Origin: Phytophthora colocasiae
Lineage: Eukaryota; Oomycota; Peronosporomycetes; Peronosporales; Peronosporaceae
Direction of reading: 5' to 3'
NCBI GenBank assembly: GCA_018806915.1
Contig: JAGKQI010000036.1
Span: 62,001-126,000, forward strand
Length of the DNA stretch: 64,000 bases
Shown here piece after piece: positions 39,035 to 49,330 of this stretch (position 1 is the first letter of the stretch; the number at the start of each line of letters is the position of its first letter). Below the pieces are notes generated by a model, which was not told the origin of the DNA, searched no databases, and saw only the letters and a program-made list of their open reading frames with translations. The position numbers and the translations under genes were made by a program.

Positions 39035-40020
39035 TCAGCACGAATTTTCGGTTTGCGACGCGTTGAGATTGACATGTAATTCCTCACAACGTGGGATCCG
39101 AAAACAAATCAATGGGGAAATAGGAGAGGAATCATCAGTGGCAGTGGACCAAACAGCAACCCGCAGATCGTCAACAATAGAGAGATCCACTACAGTCGTT
39201 ATCTTTATTTTTCCAAAGTTAAATGTCCGTTTCTTCGTTATCGAGGCTTGTTTTTGTGGTATGACGCACATTCCAACATGTCGATAGGATTCAGCTAATG
39301 CCGTAGCGAATTTCGTTTCCGAAATTTGAAACAAAGCTCGAAATCTGCCAACTTGTGTCTAAATCCACATGACCCGTGACAGCACACCATAAAATAGTCT
39401 CGGATTCGAATCTGACGAACCTTTCTTCCCGTTGAGGGTGGACGATCTCGACGAAGCTCTCGATTCCTAAATACCGATACTTGAAAACTGTCATCAGTAC
39501 ATCACAAAAAGTCTACTACGGTTTAGAAACGTACTAGAGTCGCGTTGCAGCTCTCAGTGTTCCAAACATCAACTGATCCATCGTAAAAAAAGAATCAACA
39601 AACCGCAATCCAACTACAACCTCTGCAACTTCCTTGTCCTTCGAGTTTCCACCTTCAAATGCAAGTAACTGTTGGTTGTATCGGATAAAATAAACCAGTT
39701 CTGGCCATGAAATTGGAGCTGTTTGTCTCGTTGTAACCCCCTTTTTCAAGATGTTGACAAATGCTGCGTATTTGGCCCAGAGCTGTCTGGTTATCAGTTG
39801 GGTCATCGGAAATATCCGGTCGATGATCGATAATATCCTTCCCCGCTCGACGTACAAGCTCGACCAGTGATACTGCTTTAAATCCACTGTTAAGAGACGT
39901 AGAGAACTGTGCCAGTACTTGAAAGTGCCTTTTCAAATGGAAGTTGCAGATGATGTTCGTTCTCCTCCTTATAATATTGTGAAACAGGGATGGAAGTCGG
40001 AAAATCTCACGCGATTCCAC
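39035..40020 (-). pseudogene. Unrecognised gene, possibly spliced, copy 1
   Basis: Several minus-strand segments in series. The frame 39887-39534 can join 39494-39291 through a 47-nt interval starting GTACGT and ending GACAG, which behaves like a short intron. Beyond that the coding pattern moves to another frame (39334-39035), implying an indel, and upstream (40020-39655) to a third. Composition is normal for a soluble protein with Trp/Phe/Tyr motifs such as ISWPELVYFIRYNQQ, but I recognise no domain. Repeated at 54777-55906. Confidence 0.35.
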
Positions 40021-40096
40021 TTCCCGCCCAGACTTTCCTCAGTTTGATTGTGCTTCATGAGAGTTACCACTTTGTGACTCGACCTTCACTACATTC

Positions 40097-40890
40097 ATGA
40101 GGAAGTTCATTCGATCGTCATTCCTGCACTACCCGTACTTCCGTCTCTATGTGCCAGTCTTCGACGAACGCGAGAAGAAAAAAAACATTCAGACAACCAA
40201 GTGTGATCCAAAGATTGCCAGCCAGACTATCGTGGAGAACGACCTCTCACCTTTGCCATACCCAACGACCACGCCGTGTTCGCCTTTCATCCGCACGGGG
40301 TACTCTCCAACGGTTGGGCATTCAATGGGGCCCATCAGGCGCTACCGTTGCACTTTGCCGGCGCTGGCAACTCAACGTCTACAAGCAACGAAGTCATTCG
40401 CGGGTGCCAAGCCAAACCCATGAGGTTCTTACAGGCTCATAGCTGAAAACCTCTTCTGATGTTTCTTTGTAAGTAAGTCCACTTTCCACTGGGTGATGAT
40501 CTCAGGTTAAATGTGTGCTTGATCTCTGGTGGCTTCTGTAGAAGCGACTTTGTACGAGAGAGGAAACCATGCAGCACGGGTACAAGGTGCATCCGGTCTA
40601 CAATTTCGGTGAAAAATACGCCTACTACACTTACTTCCTCAAACTCCGGTTGAAGCTGAATCAATTCAAGATACCTGGAGTTCTCTTCTTCGGTCTTCCG
40701 CACTGTTTCTTCCTGCCTCGTTCAGATGTAGATTTCATCACATTTGTGGGGAAGTAGCGTTGATTCTACCGCATATTCAATAGCCAACCAAAGAAGATAT
40801 GCAGAAGTGCGTGGAAGCTCTTCAGAAGCTGTTCGACAAGTACAACTTGTACTGTACAAGTCAGCGTACGCTGTCATTCGTCTGGTAGAA
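40097..40890 (+). pseudogene. DGAT2-like diacylglycerol acyltransferase pseudogene, copy 1/2 junction
   Basis: The + strand carries, in broken frames, an FPYFRLYVP-like N-terminal part, FAFHPHGVLSNG with the HPHG catalytic motif at 40288-40299, a CLISGGF segment (CLIPGGF in the other copy), YKVHPVYNFGEKYAYY and a final PTKEDMQ helix. This is the order of DGAT2-family acyltransferases, which make triacylglycerol at the ER. At least three frame changes disable it, including one base gained near 40541 compared with copy 3. It sits at the join between repeat units. Confidence 0.72.
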
Positions 40891-41157
40891 GAGATTTAGA
40901 CTCCCTTTCTGCAATAAATCCGACATTAATTGCGTTATCCATAAAAGCTTTGTATTTTTAGGCTTCATCTGGTAGTAGTAGATTTTGGAGGCCACGGAGG
41001 GCCTGCATCTCAAGTCTCTGTCGATCCTGATGTATACATGTCTCTGAAGTTGTATACGTACATGGATTTGTGAACCCAAAATGAATTCCAATTGTAAACC
41101 AGTCGCCTTAGAAACCCGCGCGTGGAAAGCTACACGTAATGTTAACAAGAAACATCA

Positions 41158-42340
41158 TCAGGGAAGCAGTGCTTCGATTGCGTTGAGGAGTGATTCTGCC
41201 GTGGGCCTCTTCGTTGGCTCTTCCTGCAAACACTCTACTTTAATTGCCACAAGTTCAGGCGGAAGATCTGGGACAATTGATGTCTTCAAGAGGTAACCCA
41301 CACTCCAAATGTCAGAATGGGGCGAATCCAACAATATCTCAGGAGCATGCCATTCCGTCTTTAAGTGATCCGTTTTTGTACCCGGCGATTCTGCTCCGTC
41401 GTCGAAGTCAATGATAAACGTGATAAACCACTTGTCGTTTTCGCCTGGGTATTTCAGCACGTTATCCCATTGCAAGTCTCGATGCATCAGATGGATTGCG
41501 TGCAGTTTCACAAGTGTCTTGAGTACGTCACGCAAAGCAGTCAGAAGCTCGTGGATATTTTAAGGTGGGCAAAGTAGACCAACCGGCTCCAGCACCACGT
41601 ATCTTTCCTTTATGTTTGACTTCAGTAGCTTCACAACGTTCGGGACTGAATGTTGCTGCATTTTACCATGCCATTTCTCCAAGTTGCAAATGATAGCGTC
41701 ACTTGGTATGGTTGAGGGATACGTCTTCATCACACCATATTCTGCGAACGAAATCTGCACTCCATTGCTTCTTGTGATAGTGTCGTATTGGACTATACCC
41801 AGCGGCTTGACAAGGTCGACAACTGGCCTGAAAAGAGTCGAAAGGTTGAGCATGGCGAGAAGCAACGATAGCCGGCCAAGCTTCGTACCCAGATTGTATT
41901 CTTCAATGAATTCCGCTTTTACGCCACGTTCCATCGTCTTGTCTTTCCGAATGGCTGTCAAGCACACTGTCGACCCCACAGCAGCCAAAAATGTATGGCA
42001 CATCGTCAAATTTCCATGTTATTTTCTTATGCAACTCGTCAATCGGCACTTGCAGCAGGCCACTTGCTTTTTCTTCACCGCGAAATACGCACAAATTGCT
42101 GTGTCCGAAGTAGAAGCACAAATCGGGTCGGTAGAGACCAGTATAATATACTGGTCTACATATTATGTATTCTGACTCGTGTTGCGAAGAAACGTCCCAC
42201 CAGACACATGCATCAGCGGCACGGTGATGAGGGTATCCCAAAGGTGAATATTTTCGTTTGAATTCTCGAATCGAGGCATACCGGGAGTAATTGCGGAGTT
42301 CACCAACGCCAACGTCGCGGGCGAAATCTTTTGAGTTCAA
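41158..42340 (-). pseudogene. Crinkler C-terminal nuclease-like/protein-kinase pseudogene, copy 2
   Basis: Same gene as 31565-32741, with the shared internal stop at 41560-41562 and the shared frameshift near 41955. Here the activation segment keeps the full WHAPEILL (APE) motif that copies 1 and 3 have lost by small deletions, so this is the best preserved kinase C-lobe of the three. The catalytic-loop HRDLQWDN codons lie at about 41465-41488. Confidence 0.75.
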
Positions 42341-42734
42341 ACTTAGATTCCTATCCGCTTAAATACGAACAGAAATTCTTCGAGAATTTATGTGGATCGG
42401 ATTTGAAAGGTGCCAACTGTAAAGCTGTTTTCACGCACATAACTGTGCTAAAGAATCTTTAGCATGTAAAACCGTTTTCATGCACATAACTGTGCTAAAA
42501 ATCGACATCATGTAAACCGTCTTTTCGGTTGCCCACAGCTATATGGAGTGTAACGACAGGATGTTCAGGAGGAACTAGAATACTCCCATGAAGACATTTC
42601 TCGCTAAATTCCGTGTATGTCAGAATATTCCAATGAAGACATTTATCGGTAAATTCCGTGGTACTGATTGATGTCATTTTCTTCAACATATTTCCTTCTC
42701 TACATTTTTTTTAAACCTTCTGCCTTGAGGAAAA

Positions 42735-44153
42735 ATGGTGACTTTCGTCTGTGTCATCGTGGAAAGTGATTCAAGTACACCAGGACCAACAAATGTGTTC
42801 ACTGTGGACATTGAAAAGGACAAGTTGGTGGGTCACTTGAAAGAATCAATCCGGTGGAAGAAGATTTTCCAGTTGCCTGCCGACAAGTTACAGCTCTTCC
42901 TGGCAAAGAAAAAGAACGGTTTGTGGCTGGCGGACTATACTGGCATTGTGAAGAATGGCAAGAACCTTCTGATTAAATCTCGAATTGCAGAAGATAAAAC
43001 GCTACGGAACGAGAATTCACTGGAGGAAGTGCTTGAGGAACAAGATCTTCCGTTACACAACGTTATTCACATACTAGTGGTGCTTCCGGATCGTGGTTCA
43101 ACGTTACTGCTTCAAGTTAGCAACATCGCCTCGTACATGTACAAGTGTTGTGATGGAGGGATCATTCCAGAAGATCCATGAACGCTCTTCCGGAATATTC
43201 TTACCACGGAAATCATTAACCGACTGGAAGAAACTCGTGTCTTACTGGTGCCAAGTCCACGGATGACAGGAAGGACATCAATTGCGCTGTTAATGTGCGA
43301 AGCTCTGGTGAAAAACAGAGTATGAGCGATCAAAAGAAGATTGTTTTCAACGTCTCAGCTTCTACGCCGGACGAGTTCAATACGTTTGAAAAAAGTTTTG
43401 CATGCGGGGTTGACTGGGAACATGCAGCGATGACACTTCCTAATTGTGTAGTTTATTTCGTCCTGATGAAGCTCAAAGTGCTCTACGGCGATCCTCCACG
43501 ATACGATTGTACAACATTTTGGACGTTCGTCAAGTCTGTTCTCAATAATCCGAGCTCGAACACCCGGATCTTGATGTTTTCGCAGCATGCCACTGAAGTG
43601 CCAATTAAGCTGGATAAAAGCTTGGTATTGAGGAGCCGTAAGTTAAACTTTACCCATGGTGTAGTCTGTGAATACGTTTCCAAGCGGTTTAAAGAATTTT
43701 CGCCATTTGAAGGAGCGTTACCTAGGTTGGAATTCTTTTATGCCAGTCTGGAACTACTGCGGACACGTTGGTCGGGCTGCGAGAACAGTCAAAGCGCTGA
43801 ATGAAGTTGCTAACTCCTGTCACCGACGTTCGAGTTGTCTTCCGCCACCTACTGAGTGGACTCATATGATGTACGATGGTTCACTGCGTCCAACCTTGAG
43901 GTTTACATCAGCTGTGGTTGTGTTGAATTCCCTTGATTCAGGCAATACGGAGAGGCTAGAACGTATGGGTTATGGCGAAAACGCCACAGATTTACTTGAC
44001 AAATGCTTTTTATTTAGAAGGAATTTTGGCTCACCAGGGATTCCGTTTCGCATCGCTAATGTTGGGGGACTACTTCTGCAGTGGGGCTGCGTAGGTGTGC
44101 ACCGCACAGAGGAAGTTCAGTTGACTCGTAGAGTCCTGCTTGCAAGGCACTAG
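42735..44153 (+). pseudogene. Crinkler header-NTPase pseudogene, copy 2
   Basis: As copy 1: header from ATG 42735, LFLAK-type motif (with Lys for Glu, AKKKNG) and a TGA at 43179-43181. The Walker B region is altered by local indels (FVLMKLKVLY instead of FVLDEAQVLY). Unlike copy 1 the frame through KLDKSLVLRSRK is continuous here. One extra base near 44010 shifts the last part. Confidence 0.82.
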
Positions 44154-44760
44154 CCTTTGGTTCTTTACAAGAACCAAGTAGTCCATTAAATAGGAACTCA
44201 CTGAATCAGTGTCCCTATAATAAAGGAACTAACACTGATTATATAAAATGAACTGTATTGACTTTCTCATTTAATGAGAAAGTCAATACAATACAGTTCA
44301 ATTTAATCCGTTACATTTAGGAGCCACAGGTTGCATTTTTACTAGGATTTAGTACTCTAGGTATTAAATCCGGTAGGACAAAATTTGAGGCCATCTCGTG
44401 TGTGCCACACCATTATGTACTCACATAAATGTATCCATGTGTGTCACACACCAACGGTCAGTGCAGCAATTTTCTACCTCAATAGTAAACCCTCAAAGCA
44501 GACGCTATCCCTGAATAATCATTTACGTGCGTGCCCACGAATAATTTGGTTCTGGGGCATACGGTATTGGGACAGAGCAAACATATAGATGTCGCTTCCG
44601 ATGATGCTTAAACGAAGGAATGGTCCTTTTCGCCGCGAAGAGAAAGCTAAAGTGAGCACTACAAACACTATCCTGCTGCGGTGGCTAAAAGTAGACGCCA
44701 GCACTTCTCACCAACCGGAAAAATGTTCATCCTTTCCCGTCTGATCTCCAAGTCTACGGC
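44095..44760. other. Hairpin-rich AT spacer, copy 2
   Basis: Same series of inverted repeats as 34494-35161; the long hairpin lies at about 44249-44301 and is base-for-base conserved as far as I can see. No gene. Confidence 0.55.
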
Positions 44761-44762
44761 TG

Positions 44763-45300
44763 TTTCTACTACTCCGTAACCAGACCGACCGAGCTGAACG
44801 TGCTGAGCATATTAGGACGCAAGATCTCGTTCATTTGGTGAATGAATCCACGGAATCAACCAACTCTGGCCCTTCTTTCGTTCAAACGCTACTGTGCTGT
44901 GGTCGAGCAGCAAAGAAGAAGAATTACGGCAAAAGACTCGTGGAGCTTCGTCTCCTTCGACGACTGTTTCTCCGTCGCTTCGGGTTCCCACAATTGTTCT
45001 CGTTTTCCAAGTATTTGAGCCGAGCTCAACCAGATTCGCACATGATCGAAGTAGAACCTACAATGTGGGTAGTACTCGTTATTGTGGCGTGGGGCATCTG
45101 TGGACTGCTGAAAGTGCTAGAGCCTCTAGATGCGGACGCCAAGAGCTGGTTGCGGCTTTCACTTGGGTCCTACTGCTTCTCCACCTTATCTTTGTGTGCA
45201 CTATCTCCTTCGTGTTGCGGCGCTCTATGGTGACAAACAGATTCTCATTGGAAACTAGAACGCCATAGCCCAAGAGGAAGCTAAAGCCTATGAGCTCATG
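44763..45300 (+). pseudogene. Membrane-protein gene fragment, frameshifted, copy 2
   Basis: Equivalent to 35162-35700, with the same two hydrophobic segments in two frames and the same TAG near 45255. Confidence 0.42.
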
Positions 45301-45641
45301 AGAAGCATCCTAAAACATCACTAAGAACTACTGCAGAATATCAACGGCTTTAACGGCAACGTAAACTTTATCACAGAAACTCCGGGCGTTTGGGAGCTTT
45401 AGCAGCAGCGTCAATTGGTTAATTGACCCGGAGAAGTCAAAGCTAGCGAAGCTATCGATGGCGTCGTACCTGGCTCGCCGAAGATCGACATCCTATTCTT
45501 CTCGCGAAGCGAGCGTCGCGTGTGCGCTGGTATTAGCGCTTCTGTGCTGCCTTAAAATGTTCACCTTTATTTTCTGCATCAACGGCATCAAGCTTTCAAC
45601 ACATTGGTAAGATCATCATTTCATGTTGAAGCAGACTAATC

Positions 45642-48264
45642 TCAAAAGCGTCTCTTGTAGACGACATCCATGGCAGAATTAAACGCCACAACATCTGCCA
45701 CTTGTGCGTCATAACATACGACGAAGAGCTTGTTGCAGACGAGCATATCTGCCGTTATACGTTTGATCGGCACATGGTCAATCGAAGCAACACGCCTGAA
45801 GTCAATTAGACAGAAATCACTCAACTCAAGTGAGGAGTAGCTACCACCAGGGGAAAATCGTTCGATGTGTTCCTGCAAGTTGCTGGCTTCTCTCAGTAAC
45901 TCGATGCCCCAAAAGATGTCACCTCCATCAATTGTAAAATCAACGAACCCACTGGACCCGAACAACGCACCCACATCGGCAGACGTCACAAAAGTGCTTG
46001 GTGTGCTGCGGTACGCAGCCTTGTAAAATTCCATTTGCCACGCTCTTTCCAGAGGAATATCCCTCGACAAACTTCTGCCAAGCGTCTGGCGGATGCTATT
46101 GTAATCGATCGATCGCATCACTCGAGCGACCATTTCTGGAAGAGTTTTGGGGGCATCAAGTGCTCGGACAATGTGACCAACACGCATCTTGACGAAGAAT
46201 CGCCACATCACTGGCGACGAGAACTCGTAACGCCGCCCAGTTTGAACCAGAATACCCTTTTGAACACATTGCTCGACTATGCCATCATCCGAATCAGAGT
46301 TGCCACCATAAGCAATGGGTTCTAGCCGATTCAGCTTGTCCTCGTCAAGGGTATTCAACACCTTCACAGCGCGTGTTGATGTCAGCGCTTCAAACAGCGC
46401 ATTATCGTTGGGTCGATACAGTGACCCACTTTGCAGCATGTGGATCCACTCGGCTGGCGATGGTTGACGACTCGCACTCCTATTACGGGAGACATGGACT
46501 CTATTCAGTTCATGAATGGCACTCGCACAGAGACCAACGTGCCCGCCCGTCACCTCTACCAATTTGGCACAGAATTCCTTCATCGCAGATGACGACCCTT
46601 CAAAGCACGTGATGCCCTCAAACCACTTTTGGACGTACTCGGTGGCTTCGGCATGACCAAAATTCAGCTGATTGGTACCCAACACAATACTATCAGCGAA
46701 ATGTATTGGAGTAGCGAGTCGCGTGTACTTCACACCAGAGCCATACGCTGCAAACATCAAGATTCTCATGCTATAGTTCCCGTTGCTGAGAACGTACTTG
46801 ACCAGCTCCCAAAAAACATTGGATTTGCATCTCGGAGTATTTGTTTCATCTTTGTAGATCACTTGCACTTCGTCCACCACCAAATACACGATACGATCTG
46901 GCGTGGGGAGATTTAAAGTTGCTTCGCTCCAGTCAATCGTACAACGCTTCTTGAAAACTTGCTCAAATGTCGAATCGGCGGGTATGGCCAAGGCGGAAAA
47001 GTTGAACAGAACCATCTTCTTACACCGATCGACAGAATGCAGCGTCCATATAAAAAGGGCGCCTGTGATATAAAATTGTGTGCACATTTTGTTATCAACC
47101 AATCAAATTGCCCGATGCAGCGTTCAATCGCTAAAATAAAACTCCACCAGCCACTCGATAAAACGGAGGTCTCCACCAGCCACTCGATAAAATGGAGGAA
47201 GCGGACGAGGAGTCCTCGCAGCCCCCACCACCCGCGACAGTATTGCAGGAAGCAAAGGAGGTTGCCACACACAGGCCTCCTTGACGAGGTGTACGCGCCA
47301 GCCAAACAACGCCGCATGCACTACACAATACAAGAAAAACGACGTGTCCTTTTAAGCTATAGAGGGGCTAAGCCAACGCAAAGCTACGCAAGAGCAACAG
47401 CTACTGCTACGACGGCGAAAGGAGAGCGCTTGGCTACGATAAAGCGTGCCATTTCAGCCTGGGAATCCATTAAACCGTCACTAGTGCAATTTTTAGTGCA
47501 AAATACAGCTGCTCTCTATCTTTTACCAAAATCGATATTAATTCGCTCTCACATAACCAGTCTACACGCGCCGAACAGACTTTGCACCTGCGGGAAAGTG
47601 GTCGTTGCATTCTGTCGATCGGTGTATTGTCCCTGGTATGCCTATCCACCAACGATTGGCTCACAAGCGTCGCTAGTGACGTTTTCCCGGTCATTGGTGG
47701 GCTTTTCACCAGCAGGACATGCGTCTCTTCGAGTCGATGGATGATATCCGCCGTGAGAGTGGTCCGAAAAAGTGTTCGTGGATCAGCGAGATTAATGCCT
47801 TCTCCGCTCACAATCGATCCACACGTGCCATACCAGACGATATCCGGAAGAGTAGCGCTATTCGCTGGCTGCGATAACGCTGAACCAACACCAGCCTCCA
47901 GAACCACTACCAGCACGTGAATTTGTCTCGCCTTTGGAGCACGCTCTTCAGTCATCTTGTTGGCTTCTAATATGTCCTTAATTGGCCACGTGGCCTTCAT
48001 CTGCTCTCCATCAATCAACTTTTGAATGTCTTCGTGAGTCTCCCCTTTCTCCAGCAGCTCCAGGGCAGCAGGGGAGTCGTCCGGCAGCCACGCGCCGTCC
48101 TCCGTCCTCGCCAGGAAGAGCTGCAGTTTACTGTTCGGGTGATAGCCGAACTCTGGCTCCGCTCTGATTGCCTTCTTCAAGTCGTCCACCGTGTCGCGCT
48201 CATCTACTATCACCGAAAACGCGCTGCCCGCCGCACCAACGATCGCGCAGAAAAGCTTCACCAT
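45642..48264 (-). pseudogene. Crinkler effector, header-NTPase-nuclease type, copy 2 (split by a TIR element)
   Basis: ATG at 48264 opens the same header and Walker A segment as copy 1. At 47626 the frame is broken by the 602-bp insertion; the NTPase core and nuclease-like C-terminus resume at 47020 and run to the stop at 45642. The C-terminal part is in the correct frame here, including the [14 protein letters not shown] junction that copy 1 has lost, and ends in DVVYKRRF. So neither copy is intact: each keeps what the other lost. The upstream region lacks 35 bp present in copy 1. Confidence 0.87.
47023..47624. mobile_element. 602-bp TIR element with TA duplication (Tc1/mariner-like, non-autonomous)
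   Basis: The ends are inverted repeats: CACCGATCGACAGAATGCA at the left, and its complement at the right (about 24 bp with two mismatches). TA flanks both sides (47021-47022 and 47625-47626), and the uninterrupted copy 1 has a single TA. An internal + strand frame (about 47315-47545) reads MHYTIQEKRRVLLSYRGAK, like the helix-turn-helix start of a pogo/Tc1-type transposase, but there is no DDE domain. Probably a deletion derivative moved in trans. Confidence 0.85.
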
Positions 48265-48483
48265 CTTTCCTCGAGCCAGCGGATTCTGAGATGAGAAGCA
48301 TTTTACTATGGTACAGTGTACCCCAGAGCTCATTCATCTGTAAACCTGTCAAAGCTGCTACACTTGACAGAAGTAAAACTTTAGACACTTCCTCTTCTTC
48401 TCCTCCTATCTTCTACAGCCCGCCAGACTATCCATAGTCAAGGTTTCTGCAATTGGTGGGAAAGGTAGCACATCAACCACTTG

Positions 48484-48880
48484 TTACATTTCAGTGCCAT
48501 CACTTGCATTCGACCCAGTATTTTGTAGCACCACATTTTTGCAAAGTTTTAAAGGTTTACAAACCAAAGTTTCTCGTCGACTTTGTAGCACTGCACCAGC
48601 GTACTGCAACGCTTTCCGTTTCTTGAAGCTTGATGTGTAGAGAGCCGACGATGACACTCTGTCTAGAATGCGTTCGCGACGTGTTTTCCCCTCAGAATTT
48701 CGAGCTCCTTTTAATTCGAAGTGTTTTTTGTTACGCTCCACAAACCCTGCAGCCTCTAAGAGGCTTGCAGCACCGCCGATTTTCTGCTGGAAAGCTTCAC
48801 TATCAGCTCGAATGCGCCAGGATTCCCGTTTGGTCACAATTTGAGGCGTTTGACATTGGCAACGACGGGAAAATTGACCT
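48484..48880 (-). pseudogene. PUB-domain-like fragment, copy 2
   Basis: The open frame here is continuous through SWRIRADSEAFQQKI, GAASLLEAAGF, HFELKGARNSEGK and a basic tail to a stop at 48484. No ATG is found at the head (a GTG lies at 48837). It matches the helical core of PUB domains by shape. If real it would be a p97/Cdc48 cofactor fragment; the call is tentative. Confidence 0.42.
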
Positions 48881-49020
48881 TCACGACGTTGTGGCAGCTC
48901 TCGGCCCTTTGTTAGATCATCCTTACGAGTTAAAAAGGGATAAATGTGGGGATCTTATCTCCCCTTTATCTGCTGAGGAAAATAATCCAACAGTGTCAAT
49001 AGCTGTTGGCAATCTCCAAC
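48780..49020 (+). pseudogene. EF-hand-like fragment, copy 2, cut by a retrotransposon
   Basis: Same EF-hand loop as copy 1, at about 48840-48890. The sequence is interrupted at 49020 by the LTR element and resumes at 54728. Too short to name. Confidence 0.35.
49016..49020. repeat. Target-site duplication CCAAC (left)
   Basis: Repeated at 54723-54727. Copy 1 of the unit has a single CCAAC at the same place (38851). Confidence 0.92.
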
Positions 49021-49301
49021 TGTGATGATGGCATGCATGTACCCAGCTTCTCCAACCCATGACTGGATACTCTATTCGAGCAGGCATAGTTAAGCAGATC
49101 GCAACGACTGAAGCATGCAGCTGTAGAGGATACTGTTCAACAGATCAAGGACGCTTCTCCCTGGACTGCCACTACGGTAGGCGAGATCGTCCATGAAGAG
49201 TACTAGTAGTTAAGACATTACTTTGCTATTTACCGGCAACTACTGAAGTCAATACACGTTGACTTCGCGGGAGTTCCAGCTCCCAATCCGTGAGCACCAC
49301 A
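49021..49301 (+). repeat. 5' LTR of the young gypsy element
   Basis: 281 bp, TGTGATGATGG to GAGCACCACA. The downstream sequence AAGTTAACTTTAGTATCG does not start with TGG, so the primer-binding site is not of the usual tRNA 3'-end type. Confidence 0.94.
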
Positions 49302-49330
49302 AAGTTAACTTTAGTATCGTGCAAGAAGCG

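Larger units (their letters stand above)
31312..40910. repeat. Crinkler repeat unit, copy 1 (about 9.6 kb)
   Basis: Starts at TGCAATAAATCC and ends where the same sequence recurs near 40912. It is almost identical to copies 2 and 3 apart from small indels and two later insertions in copy 2. It is complete except that the block preceding it is inverted. Confidence 0.9.

Noticed and set aside
46959..47744. 261-codon ORF spanning the TIR element and Crinkler sequence
   Set aside because: It runs across the insertion boundaries; only the internal 47315-47545 part has transposase-like character.
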